Origin: an uncultured Bacilli bacterium
GTDB lineage: Bacteria; Bacillota_I; Bacilli_A; RF39; UBA660
DNA length: 26,936 nt
Direction: 5' to 3'
Assembly (NCBI GenBank): GCA_934130405.1
Contig: CAKOXX010000016.1
Location: 1-26,936 of the forward strand
A program made the translations under genes and the position numbers. Within the stretch, counting starts at the first letter, position 1. Each line of letters starts with the position of its first letter. Under the pieces are notes generated by a model that was not told the DNA's origin, ran no database searches, and was given only the letters and a program-made list of their open reading frames with translations. Positions 15,178 to 23,743 of the stretch are shown here, one piece after another.

Positions 15178-15600
15178 TTACTTTTTCTTCTTTGATATAA
15201 ATATACCTAATACGAATGAAATAACAGATGGTATTAAGATTTTTATTCCATTGGTTATTATTGTCAAATAAAACGGTGCAGAATCTCCTCTTGAATAATA
15301 ATTTAACCAATCAATATTTGTAGCAAAAATGAAATACAAAACTAGTAGTAAGGAGAGGAAGAATAAAATCATACTAAAGATATTTTTATGTGAAGTTGTT
15401 TGATGATTCTTCTTTTTATTAATAATAAACTTTACCGCAAGTATTAAATATTCAAAAATACAAAATAAAGAAACTAAATATATTATAGTTAGAGTTGTTG
15501 GAACCGTTCCAAAGTGATATAAACTTAATAATTCAGCTAGTACAAATGTTAATATTAATGATACTATTGTGCTTCCTACAATAGTTAAAAACCTCTTCAT
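15178..15600 (-). CDS. Small four-helix membrane protein, unknown function
   Basis: 140 residues from ATG 15600, which has an AGGA site; the ATG at 15615 lacks a good site. Four predicted membrane helices: about 5-27 (LTIVGSTIVSLILTFVLAEL), 38-58 (LTIIYLVSLFCIFEYLIL), 75-95 (FSMILFFLSLLLVLYFIF) and 112-133 (TIITNGIKILIPSVISFVLG), with a Lys-rich cytoplasmic loop and C-terminal tail KKKK. It lies 45 bases downstream of the SEC-C gene and may be co-transcribed. No family recognised. Confidence 0.75.
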   Translation of the reverse strand: MKRFLTIVGSTIVSLILTFVLAELLSLYHFGTVPTTLTIIYLVSLFCIFEYLILAVKFIINKKKNHQTTSHKNIFSMILFFLSLLLVLYFIFATNIDWLNYYSRGDSAPFYLTIITNGIKILIPSVISFVLGIFISKKKK

Positions 15601-15645
15601 ATATATCCTAAACATATTCTTTTCTGTTAATACCTTTCTTTTATG

Positions 15646-17571
15646 CTACTTACCGCAACATTTTTTATATTTAAGTCCTGAACCACATGGACAGGGTTCA
15701 TTACGACCTACTTTTTTAGTTTCCTTTTTCATAGCAAGATATTCGGTAGCTGTATAACCGTTATATTCCCAAATACCAATCGAATCTTTATAATTATTAT
15801 ATAGTTTTAGTAGCTTATCTTTAACTTTAACTGATAAATTAATACCATAATTATACGCTAACTCTTCTAAGTTACTTTTACTAAAACCATTATTTTTAGC
15901 AAGAAGTCTTAATTCATTAAATAACTCGTCTTTATTATCAGAAATATCAGAATTTACTAATTCCCAAAGCTTTTCATAAAAATCAAATTCTTCACTACAC
16001 TTTGCTAAATCTGCTGTTTTATACTTAGAAAATTTATCTTTAGTTTTTAATAGTTCTCCTAAGTCCTCGTCATCCATTTCATCAAAAATACTATAGTAGT
16101 TGTCATTTAAAATATAATAATCATTATCTTTAACTAATTTATCTAGCTCTTTAATATCAACTGTAAAGGCATTACTTTTTAACAATTCTTGTAACTTTTC
16201 TTTACGAAGAACTGCATTCATTTCTAGATAATCAGTTACTAAAGTATTTAAGTATTGGTCTTTTACATCATCATCTTTATTTTCTATCGCTTCTAAGACT
16301 TCATCTGGTACTAAACATTTAATATCATCACCATCATGATAAAAGAATATTAGACCTTTACTAAAGTAATCAAAGCTTTCTTTTAATTCATATATACTTT
16401 TATTGTTAAGATTTGCTAAATGTTTTATATAAATATGTTTATCAGATAATTCATCTAAGTTTTCTAAAACATCATCTTTTGATAATGCCTCATCATAATA
16501 TAACGTATCAACATTTGCTAAACAGTTTTCAATAGTAGAAGGAGTTAATTTTTCTTTAAATGCAACATCTTCTGCTATTGCTAGAAAATCAGCTTCTCCT
16601 ATTGTTCTACCATCATAACACCAATATCTTATCTCAGATTTATATGCTTCTAATAATTCTTGTACAGCTTTTGTTTCCTTCTTTGATAAATTTAAAGCAT
16701 TGATTTCTTCATCATCTAACTCTGAAGATAATATCATCATCATATAGACAAGTGCTTGATTCTTATGATTATTATTTAATAGATTTCTAAGTTTTTTCAT
16801 AAAGGAAGTAATAAATTCAAAATAGTCATTTATTTCAGCATCAGTAAATCTTAAATAAGACTTTTCATTTTTGATTATTGATAATTGTTCTACTAACTCT
16901 TCACCACCAAGACTATAGTAGTCCGGAGTATCAAGCTCTTTTTCAAAGAAAGATTCCATTTGTTCTTCCGTTAAAGGTAATTTATGATAATTAACTAAAA
17001 TATCATACATAACTGTCTTTTTTACTATACCATTAATTAGTAGATAGGTTGAGAAATAAATTTGTCCTGTTTCTTCTACTCTTTTAGCAATCACCCCATT
17101 ATCTTTTAATTCTTGATAGATAGTTGCTAATTCATCTGGTAAAACAAAGATATCATTATTATCTTTTCTATATTGATAAGCAAAACCATCACATAGAAAA
17201 TCAAAAACTGCGTCTTTTTCAGCTTTATTTATTAATAACGCTTCAATTGTTTTTATTTCAGCATAATCGATACCTTTTCCATAATCTTTAAAACATTCTG
17301 GTATTAATTGTTTTAACTTTTCTTCTTTTTCTTTTCTATTAGTTAAATCTTTTAAATTTTTATTTTTCATTAGAACTGTTTGATAACTTGTATATAACAT
17401 ATCTATTACATCATCACTTAAATAAGCTAAACAATCAGCAAGATTTGTTTTCTTATCTCCTTTTGCTACAAAGAAATCTTTATTAGTAGCTATTTTAAAT
17501 ACACTATCTAGTATTTCATTATTTGATAGCGCTTCTGTCATCATTTCATCTTTTTTTAATTCTTCTATCAT
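15646..17571 (-). CDS. Large helical protein with C-terminal SEC-C zinc-binding motif
   Basis: 641 residues, mostly acidic and helical, with no signal peptide, so cytoplasmic. The only recognisable domain is the C-terminal SEC-C motif (about 622-640, EPCPCGSGLKYKKCC), the metal-binding motif also found at the end of SecA. SEC-C occurs on many otherwise unrelated proteins; the large N-terminal part here (with long EEL/KEL-type helices) was not recognised. ATG 17571 follows a strong AGGAGG site. It lies between a broken acetyltransferase gene and a small membrane protein. Codon use is like its neighbours. Confidence 0.85.
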   Translation of the reverse strand: MIEELKKDEMMTEALSNNEILDSVFKIATNKDFFVAKGDKKTNLADCLAYLSDDVIDMLYTSYQTVLMKNKNLKDLTNRKEKEEKLKQLIPECFKDYGKGIDYAEIKTIEALLINKAEKDAVFDFLCDGFAYQYRKDNNDIFVLPDELATIYQELKDNGVIAKRVEETGQIYFSTYLLINGIVKKTVMYDILVNYHKLPLTEEQMESFFEKELDTPDYYSLGGEELVEQLSIIKNEKSYLRFTDAEINDYFEFITSFMKKLRNLLNNNHKNQALVYMMMILSSELDDEEINALNLSKKETKAVQELLEAYKSEIRYWCYDGRTIGEADFLAIAEDVAFKEKLTPSTIENCLANVDTLYYDEALSKDDVLENLDELSDKHIYIKHLANLNNKSIYELKESFDYFSKGLIFFYHDGDDIKCLVPDEVLEAIENKDDDVKDQYLNTLVTDYLEMNAVLRKEKLQELLKSNAFTVDIKELDKLVKDNDYYILNDNYYSIFDEMDDEDLGELLKTKDKFSKYKTADLAKCSEEFDFYEKLWELVNSDISDNKDELFNELRLLAKNNGFSKSNLEELAYNYGINLSVKVKDKLLKLYNNYKDSIGIWEYNGYTATEYLAMKKETKKVGRNEPCPCGSGLKYKKCCGK

Positions 17572-17680
17572 TTTTTATTCCTCCTACAATTCTATTTCAC
17601 CAGTTAGAAATTCTAAAGCTAGTATCTGCCTTATTCCTTAATGATCAAGTGTAATTAGATACTTGTGATAATAAATTTTT

Positions 17681-18150
17681 TTATTTAATTTTTGATGTTA
17701 AAGTAATATCAAATTCACTTAATCCTTGTTTTTTATAGAATTTTATGGCGTTGATATTTTTCATACTTGCTACTACTTTTAAACTATCAATATTTTTGTT
17801 TTTGCAATATTTTTTAAATTTATCAATTAACTTTTTCCCGATTCCTAATTCTCTATATTCATCGCATACAAGCATATTGTTTATCTCGCCATACTGCTTC
17901 ATCTCATATGAAACCTGCTCGTTAATTGTTCCAGCTAAATATCCTACTATATTACTATTTATTATTGCAACAATAACATATTCATTGTTAATCAAATTTT
18001 CAAAATATTTTTTCCTTCTTCAGATAGAGGCCAATCAATTACTAAAGTTGGATCATAATTTTATTTTTCCAACTTAAACACTTCAAAGTTTAAGTTTTGG
18101 ATTACATTCAAATCGTTTAATGTTGCTTGTCTTATTATGATGTGTCCCAT
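17681..18150 (-). pseudogene. GNAT-family N-acetyltransferase, broken by a stop and a frameshift
   Basis: A full-length GNAT enzyme of about 155 codons can be read from ATG 18150 (AGGAG site upstream) to 17681, but with two lesions. The N-terminal part (starting MGHIIIRQATLNDL) hits an in-frame TAA at 18061-18063, after FKLEK; relatives read on with a YDPTL-type sequence, which is present right after the stop. Then a run of six A (minus strand, around 18008-18013) is one base short, shifting the frame before YFENLINNEYV. Downstream, the acetyl-CoA-binding part is intact: VGYLAG, the INNMLVCDEYRELGIGKKLI motif A, and NAIKFYKKQGL. A 104-residue open frame from TTG 17995 covers this part only and lacks the N-terminal strand and helices. 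The promoter is still intact, which suggests recent decay, or a sequencing or assembly error for the frameshift. Confidence 0.8.
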
Positions 18151-18179
18151 TATCTATACACTCCTGTTTCTTATATTTA

Positions 18180-18208
18180 AGTATACTTATAAAAATCTTT
18201 GATAGCAA
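18180..18208 (-). promoter_or_regulatory. Promoter of the broken GNAT gene
   Basis: Minus strand: -35 TTGCTA (18208-18203), 17-base spacer, -10 TATACT (18185-18180), about 30 bases before ATG 18150. Confidence 0.7.
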
Positions 18209-18235
18209 GTTTTCTATTAAAAAAGCTTCATTTTA

Positions 18236-18712
18236 TCAATTGATAATATCAATATAACTCATATTATTATATACATAAATTTTCACTTGTTTGCTAGTAT
18301 AGGTATCTAATCTATTTACATTAATTGCTAGGTGATCAACAGTAATAGTTTTTCTATCATTATTAATTGTATATTCAATTTCTGTTGTTACATTATGAAT
18401 CGTTTTTTTATTTTCTATTAGAAAACCATTATTGTTATTATCATATATTCTAATAATTTTACCTTGAATTAATTTACCTTCTTTCATAATAAATAAATTT
18501 AAATTTCTCTCTTTTTTCTTTTGCAAATACTGTTTAATAGAAAAAGACAGCATAATAATGATAAAGGTAATACAAATTCCTATAAATATAAGTGAACCAA
18601 TATCAACTCCAGTAAATATTGACCATACTATCAAAAAAATTAGAATTAATATATATATTACTATATTGAATAATTCAGTACTATAATCTTCATTGTGATA
18701 ATTAATTTTCAT
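18236..18712 (-). CDS. Two-helix membrane protein with cytoplasmic or outer beta domain, unknown function
   Basis: 158 residues. Two predicted helices, about 14-34 (ELFNIVIYILILIFLIVWSIF) and 38-58 (IGSLIFIGICITFIIIMLSF), then a basic segment (KQYLQKKKERN) and a small beta-rich domain (about 78-158: GKLIQGKIIRIYDNN, TTEIEYTINNDRKTITVDHL, QVKIYVYN). The layout resembles DUF3592-type proteins, but that match is not certain. ATG 18712 has a GAGATGGA site. It lies 60 bases downstream of the wall operon, after its terminator. Confidence 0.7.
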   Translation of the reverse strand: MKINYHNEDYSTELFNIVIYILILIFLIVWSIFTGVDIGSLIFIGICITFIIIMLSFSIKQYLQKKKERNLNLFIMKEGKLIQGKIIRIYDNNNNGFLIENKKTIHNVTTEIEYTINNDRKTITVDHLAINVNRLDTYTSKQVKIYVYNNMSYIDIIN

Positions 18713-18754
18713 TTTTCCATCTCTTTTCTAATATTATCTTTCCTTAAGAATTAC

Positions 18755-18774
18755 AAAAAAAGCACCTAAGTGCT
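18755..18774 (-). terminator. Terminator of the cell-wall operon
   Basis: Minus strand AGCAC/GTGCT stem with 4-base loop, followed by seven U (18761-18755). It overlaps the stop codon of the phosphodiester-glycosidase gene. Confidence 0.8.
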
Positions 18775-19864
18775 ATTTTACTACCCAGAAAGTAGGCATA
18801 TCTCTTAAACCATTAGTACCTGCTGCAACAGGATGATTTATTATCTTATTATTAATAACTAACTCAGAAGAACTTCCACCATCCATATTAGCGGCATTAA
18901 CCGCACCATAGTTTTCCATAATCTCAGTTAAGTCACCCATATCAGCTCCGATACTAGTAGCAAGACGACCATTAATTACTAGGAAGAGAACTATTCCATC
19001 ACTTCTTTGACCAATAGCAGTTCTTGGAGCAATACCCCAACCACCATTTCCTTTAACGAAACTACTCTTACCATTAACAATTAAGAAAGGTCCAAATTCA
19101 ACGGCATCACGGATTCCCATACTAATCGCTTGTTCTTTCGTAAACTTACCAAGTACTAATTTATTTTCTTTAGTGAACCCAACAAATCCGCCACCCATAT
19201 TGGCATCATCAAAGTCACTTACTACTACCCCATTAGAAATAACTGTACCATGTGGAAGTGCTCCATTACTGTTCCAATCAGGGTCATAGAACCCGCCGGC
19301 ATTCATTGCAATAATAGCATTTTCCCTTTTAGCAACAGTAGTAATAGCTTCTCCTCTTTTACCTAAATACTTAGTAGTGGCGATTGATATTCTTGAAGGG
19401 TCATAAACTGCTACTAAATAGCCTTGATAAGAAGCTCCTTTAATATCAATAACTTTATACAAAGCCCCTTCTTCATGTTCTAAGATTTGTTTTTCATATT
19501 CATTTTTATAGATAGTCTGATTAGTATTATAATCACTAATATTAACTAACTCTGGATTAGTAGTGTCATTTACTTCTACTAATTGATTTTTAGCCATTAT
19601 CTTATTAATAACATCATCACTATAAAACCAAGTAGCCAAATATTGATGAGTCATAGTTGTCATTGCTGAAGTTATCCAAAACTCTCTAAAGAAACTAAAA
19701 GGTCCATAGAAAAGGAATAGTCCTAAACTACTACCAATAATAACTAAACTAGCAAGAATAGGTTTTATCTTACTCCTTTTCTTTTGCTTTAGAGCTTTTT
19801 CTTTCTCTTCCTTTAATTCTTTTTTGATACTTGGCATTACAACTGTTTTTTCTAAATCTTCCAT
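18773..19864 (-). CDS. Membrane-anchored phosphodiester glycosidase family protein (NAGPA-like)
   Basis: 363 residues. A basic cytoplasmic head (1-32), one membrane helix (about 34-53, PILASLVIIGSSLGLFLFYG), an outward linker, then an NAGPA-type phosphodiester glycosidase domain (PF09992 family, about 140-363). Hallmarks: NAGGFYDPDWNSNG (188-201), GFVGFTKEN, VEFGPFLIVNG (255-265), APRTAIGQRSDG and NMDGGSSSELVIN (326-338). The family cleaves GlcNAc phosphodiester bonds; bacterial members act on wall polymers or extracellular glycans. Last gene of the wall operon, starting 10 bases after the coiled-coil gene, with an AAGGTG site. The family assignment is firm, the substrate is not. Confidence 0.88.
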   Translation of the reverse strand: MEDLEKTVVMPSIKKELKEEKEKALKQKKRSKIKPILASLVIIGSSLGLFLFYGPFSFFREFWITSAMTTMTHQYLATWFYSDDVINKIMAKNQLVEVNDTTNPELVNISDYNTNQTIYKNEYEKQILEHEEGALYKVIDIKGASYQGYLVAVYDPSRISIATTKYLGKRGEAITTVAKRENAIIAMNAGGFYDPDWNSNGALPHGTVISNGVVVSDFDDANMGGGFVGFTKENKLVLGKFTKEQAISMGIRDAVEFGPFLIVNGKSSFVKGNGGWGIAPRTAIGQRSDGIVLFLVINGRLATSIGADMGDLTEIMENYGAVNAANMDGGSSSELVINNKIINHPVAAGTNGLRDMPTFWVVK

Positions 19865-19874
19865 AGTTCACCTT

Positions 19875-20441
19875 TTAGTTCTTTCCTAAATATTTTCTAT
19901 CACCATCTACATCAATATAATCAACTGTTAATTTAACAGTTTCTAACTTCTCGCCATTTTCATCTAGTAAATCATTATAATCTTTTATATTATCATTATA
20001 TTTTTTAATATCACTTACATAAGAATTAATTGCTTTCTCATATCCGATTACAAAGGCTTCACATTTATTATTAACAGAAACATCAGGATATAAGATATCA
20101 ACACATTTATCTTTTAACGCTTTATAATCTTCTTCTAACGGTGCAATCGTTTCCGTATAACTTTCAATTATCTCTTTATACTTAGTATCATTATTTTTTA
20201 AATCTTCGTAATACATATCTTTCATTACTACTTGATAGAAGTTATCACGTTCTTTATTAAAGTTATCAATATGTTCTTTAAAAGTATTGTAACTACTAAT
20301 CACACTATCAATTTTTTTCTTTGACTCTATCTGGTCATTTCTATACCCAATTACAAAATAGATAATAACAACAATAACTAATAAAAGGAAAACTATACCT
20401 AAAGCCCATAATACTTTTTTCTTAGAATTCTTTCTGTCCAT
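19875..20441 (-). CDS. Single-pass membrane protein with extracytoplasmic coiled coil
   Basis: 188 residues from ATG 20441, which has a GGAGAAAG site; a TTG at 20456 is the alternative. Its first 20 bases overlap the end of the cohesin gene, showing translational coupling. One membrane helix (about 10-32, VLWALGIVFLLLVIVVIIYFVIG) is followed by a long helical, charged region (about 38-165) of likely coiled coil with two cysteines (in DKCVDIL and NNKCEAF), and a short C-terminal strand region. No family recognised. Its place between the cohesin and glycosidase genes suggests a role in the same surface complex (inference). Confidence 0.75.
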   Translation of the reverse strand: MDRKNSKKKVLWALGIVFLLLVIVVIIYFVIGYRNDQIESKKKIDSVISSYNTFKEHIDNFNKERDNFYQVVMKDMYYEDLKNNDTKYKEIIESYTETIAPLEEDYKALKDKCVDILYPDVSVNNKCEAFVIGYEKAINSYVSDIKKYNDNIKDYNDLLDENGEKLETVKLTVDYIDVDGDRKYLGKN

Positions 20442-21753
20442 TGTTTCTTTCTCCAATTCTCTTTTTGATTTTTGGCCTCTTCTTACTAGATTTATTGTTA
20501 TTTAATAGTCCTAGTAAGATGATAAGAAGTAATAAAACTAGTCCTAATAAACCTAAGATAATATACTTTTCTTGGTTACTATTATTAACACTATTTTTGG
20601 TATCTACCTTATTATATCTTTGAATAGTTTTTTCTACCTCATCATAATTATATAAACTTTTTCTACCAGTTTCAACATTTTCTCCATAAATTAGGAAAAA
20701 GTCATCTTTCTTATTTAGCTTATATCCAGTATATTCTTTATTATCTATTTTTAATTTGTAAGATTTATAGTTTTTAGGTATTTGCTTTTCATCTGTTAAG
20801 ATATGAATTGTGACATTTCCACTAGTTATTTGGTTATATAGTTTATAGTTATTATCTTGATATTCATAGAAATCGATATTACCTTTATCATCTTTTAGAG
20901 CAACTATTTTTAATTTTAAGGTCTTATTTTCATAAGCTAGAACATCTTTATCATTTACTTTTATTGTTGTTTTTTCAAAGTGAGCTGGTACTTTTCCTTC
21001 TAATTCTTTTTCTTGTTGAATAAGAGTCATTTCTTTTTTATCGACTTTAACGGTTATAGGGTCCAGTTCTTTGACTGTTACGGTTAAGTGATAAGTTTTA
21101 ATAGCACCATTTTCGGCGGTAACAGTAATATCGAAAGCGTTAGCTCCTTCGTGAACTTCTTTTTCACCAAGACCAGTAACTCTACTTTTAGAGTCTTCTT
21201 TACTTCCTTCGATAGTTATTTTTTCAACATCATGTTCTACTTCCAGGGTATAGTTAAGAGTATTTTTATTGAAGGTAGGAGATATCTGGTAATCTTTTAC
21301 ACCAAGAGAAGCTAAGTTATTATTGCTACTATAATTAGCGATGACAGTTTCTCTTTTAGTACAGTTGATAGTAGTAGAGTCCTTAGGAGCTGTTCTTGTT
21401 TGTTCATCATAAGAAACGAAATTTGAAGAAGCGATAGAAACACTAGCATTTCCTTCTTTTTTAATATTGAACTTATAAGAATAAGTTTTTCTTGTTTGTC
21501 CTGGACTTTGAACATAATCTACAACGTGAGTTTGTCCACTAGTAAGAGTTAAAATATCACTATCATAAGCAACATTGAACTCCCAAGCTCCTAGTCCTGA
21601 TGGTTCATTAACAGTGACATTGACAGTAACTGTTCCCCCAACAACACCACTACTTGTTGTTCCAACTACACTAATCGTCGCTGCACTTACTTCTTCTACC
21701 CCACAAAAAAAGAAAAAGGAAAGAAGGAAGACAAATATTTTCTTTTTAGACAT
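20422..21753 (-). CDS. Membrane-anchored cohesin-domain protein
   Basis: 443 residues. A signal peptide (1-25, ending VSAA), a cohesin-like domain (about 26-132: GGTVTVNVTVNEPSGLGAWEFNVAYDSDILTL is the typical strand pattern), a cadherin-like Ig sandwich (about 147-228, LASLGVKDYQISPTFNKNTLNYTLEV and the closing GAIKTYHLTVTV), an unrecognised domain (about 230-390), then a transmembrane helix (about 397-417) and a Lys/Arg-rich tail that places the C-terminus in the cytoplasm. Cohesins bind dockerins; the gene immediately upstream (10 bases away) ends in a type I dockerin, so this is the likely receptor that holds that enzyme on the cell (inference from context). ATG 21753 has a GAGATGA site. 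Cys131 is the only cysteine in the ectodomain. Confidence 0.85.
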   Translation of the reverse strand: MSKKKIFVFLLSFFFFCGVEEVSAATISVVGTTSSGVVGGTVTVNVTVNEPSGLGAWEFNVAYDSDILTLTSGQTHVVDYVQSPGQTRKTYSYKFNIKKEGNASVSIASSNFVSYDEQTRTAPKDSTTINCTKRETVIANYSSNNNLASLGVKDYQISPTFNKNTLNYTLEVEHDVEKITIEGSKEDSKSRVTGLGEKEVHEGANAFDITVTAENGAIKTYHLTVTVKELDPITVKVDKKEMTLIQQEKELEGKVPAHFEKTTIKVNDKDVLAYENKTLKLKIVALKDDKGNIDFYEYQDNNYKLYNQITSGNVTIHILTDEKQIPKNYKSYKLKIDNKEYTGYKLNKKDDFFLIYGENVETGRKSLYNYDEVEKTIQRYNKVDTKNSVNNSNQEKYIILGLLGLVLLLLIILLGLLNNNKSSKKRPKIKKRIGERNNGQKEF

Positions 21754-21763
21754 TTAAATCATC

Positions 21764-23572
21764 TCATTTCTGTTCTATTTTACTATATCCTAATAAACTT
21801 TTTTGCATTCTTAATAAATCTACTACAGTTATTAAACCGTCTTTATCTAAATCACTAGCGATTAATTCAGCATCGGTTAAGTTGTTATTACCAAGTAGAT
21901 ACTTTTGAATTCTTAATAAATCAATGATACTAGTTGTTCCATCACCATTATTATCACCATAAATAACGACCGTATATTCTTTTGTATCTTTAGAATTAGA
22001 GATAGTAATTACGTCATTTGTTGCTAAGGCATCATTTTTATTGTTGCCATATTTATCTTTGACACTAACAACTGATAAGCCTTCATAGATTGTTTTTAAT
22101 TTATTTTCTAGATTAGTCTTAGAAGTATTTACTTCTATTCCAGAAATGTAACTACTATTTAAGCGATAACTACTTGCAATGATAGCATCATCTATCTTAA
22201 TTACAGGTACTTCTTCTGGTGGTGTTACTGGTTTATCATCATCAGTCTTAGGACTTTCACTTACTCCTGGCATCTTTTCATAAACTGGTATTAAAAATTC
22301 ATAGGTTTTATCTAATAAGTCATTACTCTTATAGCCTTTATAGATTGATAAGGCTTCGCTGGCTGGGGCTTTAATATTAGACATATATTGATGCGTATAA
22401 GTTGAGTTTAAAGCTGAAGGACTAACATTGAATTTTTGGAAGTAAAGCGTATGTTGATTAGCATTTATATAACCATTAACAATATAAAGGGCTCCACCGA
22501 TAATAGCTTTTTCTTTACTATCCCAAGGTCGCATATAACTAGTAACACTAGCATCATAACCTCCATTTGCCCAGATTAATCCTCTAATAACAGGACTTTG
22601 GTAAGTTCCATAAGCACCAATATTATAGAAGTTATAGATACCATTATATTCTTTATCATTTCCACAATTATTAAGTATTGTCCAGTTATCATTATTACGA
22701 TAGCGATTAGCACATTCATTATCTTTAGCAAAAGTAAACTTAGCACCATCAACACCAGTTGAACCATTAGCACCTTTTTCTTGTCTTACACGACTAGCAA
22801 GATAAGTAGGACTTGCTCCTGATTTATCAGCTGCTTTCATAAAGTAATTTACATATTCATCATTATCCATAAAAGTGTTTTTCAAAATACTTTTTAGGGC
22901 ATCTTTCGTTTGAATTTCTTTATTATATTGTAAGTTTTCAAACATAAAGACTCCTTCTTCGGTTAAGAAGTTTCTAGGGTCCATATAATAACCGACAGCA
23001 CTAGAACTTGCTTGATACCAGCCTTTTTCTTTAACTGACTCGATATAGTTTCCATAATCGTCTTTCTTTCTTAAAGTTTCATCTGTTCCATTTACTAATG
23101 ATATTTCTCCAATCGTTTCATTAGTGATAGCATCGTTATAATCTAAGTTAGTTTTAATAGCATTAAATATCCAGTTTGGATGTTTCTCATGAAGACTTTT
23201 TAGTGATGATAAATAGCTTTCATTGAAACCTTTACTTAACATTTCCTTTTCAAAGTCGCCTTCAGTATCAACTTCTACTTCTTCCTTTATTACTTGGTCA
23301 CTTGAACAAATATAACCAATAACATCTTGATAAGATACTTTATACCAAGCAGATTTACAACCATATCCACTTTTATTATTTTTATCAAGCACTACTACTT
23401 TACTAAGAGTTGGTAAGACTCCTTCATCTCCAATAGAGGTAATTCTACTACCACTTGGTTTATCTTTAAAGGCTTTAGGTGTGTTTAAAACGATATACTC
23501 TTTAGCAGAAACAGTAGGCGTCATAAAAAATAATACTAAGATGAAAATTGATAATTTACTCCATCTTTTCAT
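21764..23572 (-). CDS. Secreted N-acetylglucosaminidase (GH73-like) with SH3 and type I dockerin domains
   Basis: 602 residues from ATG 23572 (GAGGAGG site 8 bases upstream; a GTG at 23581 overlaps that site). Signal peptide about 1-24; SH3-like domain about 28-96 (DKPSGSRITSI, WYKVSYQDVIGYI); a peptidoglycan glucosaminidase domain about 110-435, with GWYQASSSAVGYYMDPRNFL, SRVRQEKG carrying the likely catalytic Glu near 265, FYNIGAYG, and the WDSKEKAIIGGA closing motif; a Pro/Asp linker (about 440-460); a small domain (465-540, the YTVVIYG strand leads into the dockerin); and a type I dockerin with two calcium-binding repeats, DNNGDGTTSIIDLLRIQK (540-557) and DLDKDGLITVVDLLRMQK (574-591). It would cleave wall glycan and attach via the cohesin made by the next gene. 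First gene of the wall operon. Confidence 0.9.
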   Translation of the reverse strand: MKRWSKLSIFILVLFFMTPTVSAKEYIVLNTPKAFKDKPSGSRITSIGDEGVLPTLSKVVVLDKNNKSGYGCKSAWYKVSYQDVIGYICSSDQVIKEEVEVDTEGDFEKEMLSKGFNESYLSSLKSLHEKHPNWIFNAIKTNLDYNDAITNETIGEISLVNGTDETLRKKDDYGNYIESVKEKGWYQASSSAVGYYMDPRNFLTEEGVFMFENLQYNKEIQTKDALKSILKNTFMDNDEYVNYFMKAADKSGASPTYLASRVRQEKGANGSTGVDGAKFTFAKDNECANRYRNNDNWTILNNCGNDKEYNGIYNFYNIGAYGTYQSPVIRGLIWANGGYDASVTSYMRPWDSKEKAIIGGALYIVNGYINANQHTLYFQKFNVSPSALNSTYTHQYMSNIKAPASEALSIYKGYKSNDLLDKTYEFLIPVYEKMPGVSESPKTDDDKPVTPPEEVPVIKIDDAIIASSYRLNSSYISGIEVNTSKTNLENKLKTIYEGLSVVSVKDKYGNNKNDALATNDVITISNSKDTKEYTVVIYGDNNGDGTTSIIDLLRIQKYLLGNNNLTDAELIASDLDKDGLITVVDLLRMQKSLLGYSKIEQK

Positions 23573-23597
23573 TAAAGACACCTCCTCTAGTATCTTG

Positions 23598-23626
23598 ATT
23601 ATATCATTAAATAAATGATATTTGTC
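23598..23626 (-). promoter_or_regulatory. Promoter and palindrome upstream of the cell-wall operon
   Basis: Minus strand -10 TATAAT (23603-23598); at 17 bases the -35 is GACAAA (23626-23621), which is weak. A perfect 7-bp inverted repeat with a 5-base centre (23602-23608 with 23614-23620) fills the spacer and could be an operator. The LCP promoter faces the other way about 60 bases off. Confidence 0.6.
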
Positions 23627-23687
23627 TTATTTACTCATATTTTGTATGAAACTTTACACTAGATTTTACTGTTATTTAGGTGGTTTG

Positions 23688-23716
23688 TTGAAAGTATTGA
23701 AAAAATTAGCTATAAT
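23688..23716 (+). promoter_or_regulatory. Sigma-A promoter for the LCP gene
   Basis: -35 TTGAAA (23688-23693), 17-base spacer, -10 TATAAT (23711-23716), then GTGGAGG at 23730-23735 as ribosome-binding site. Confidence 0.8.
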
Positions 23717-23743
23717 TATAGGGTATAAGTGGAGGAAAAGTGT

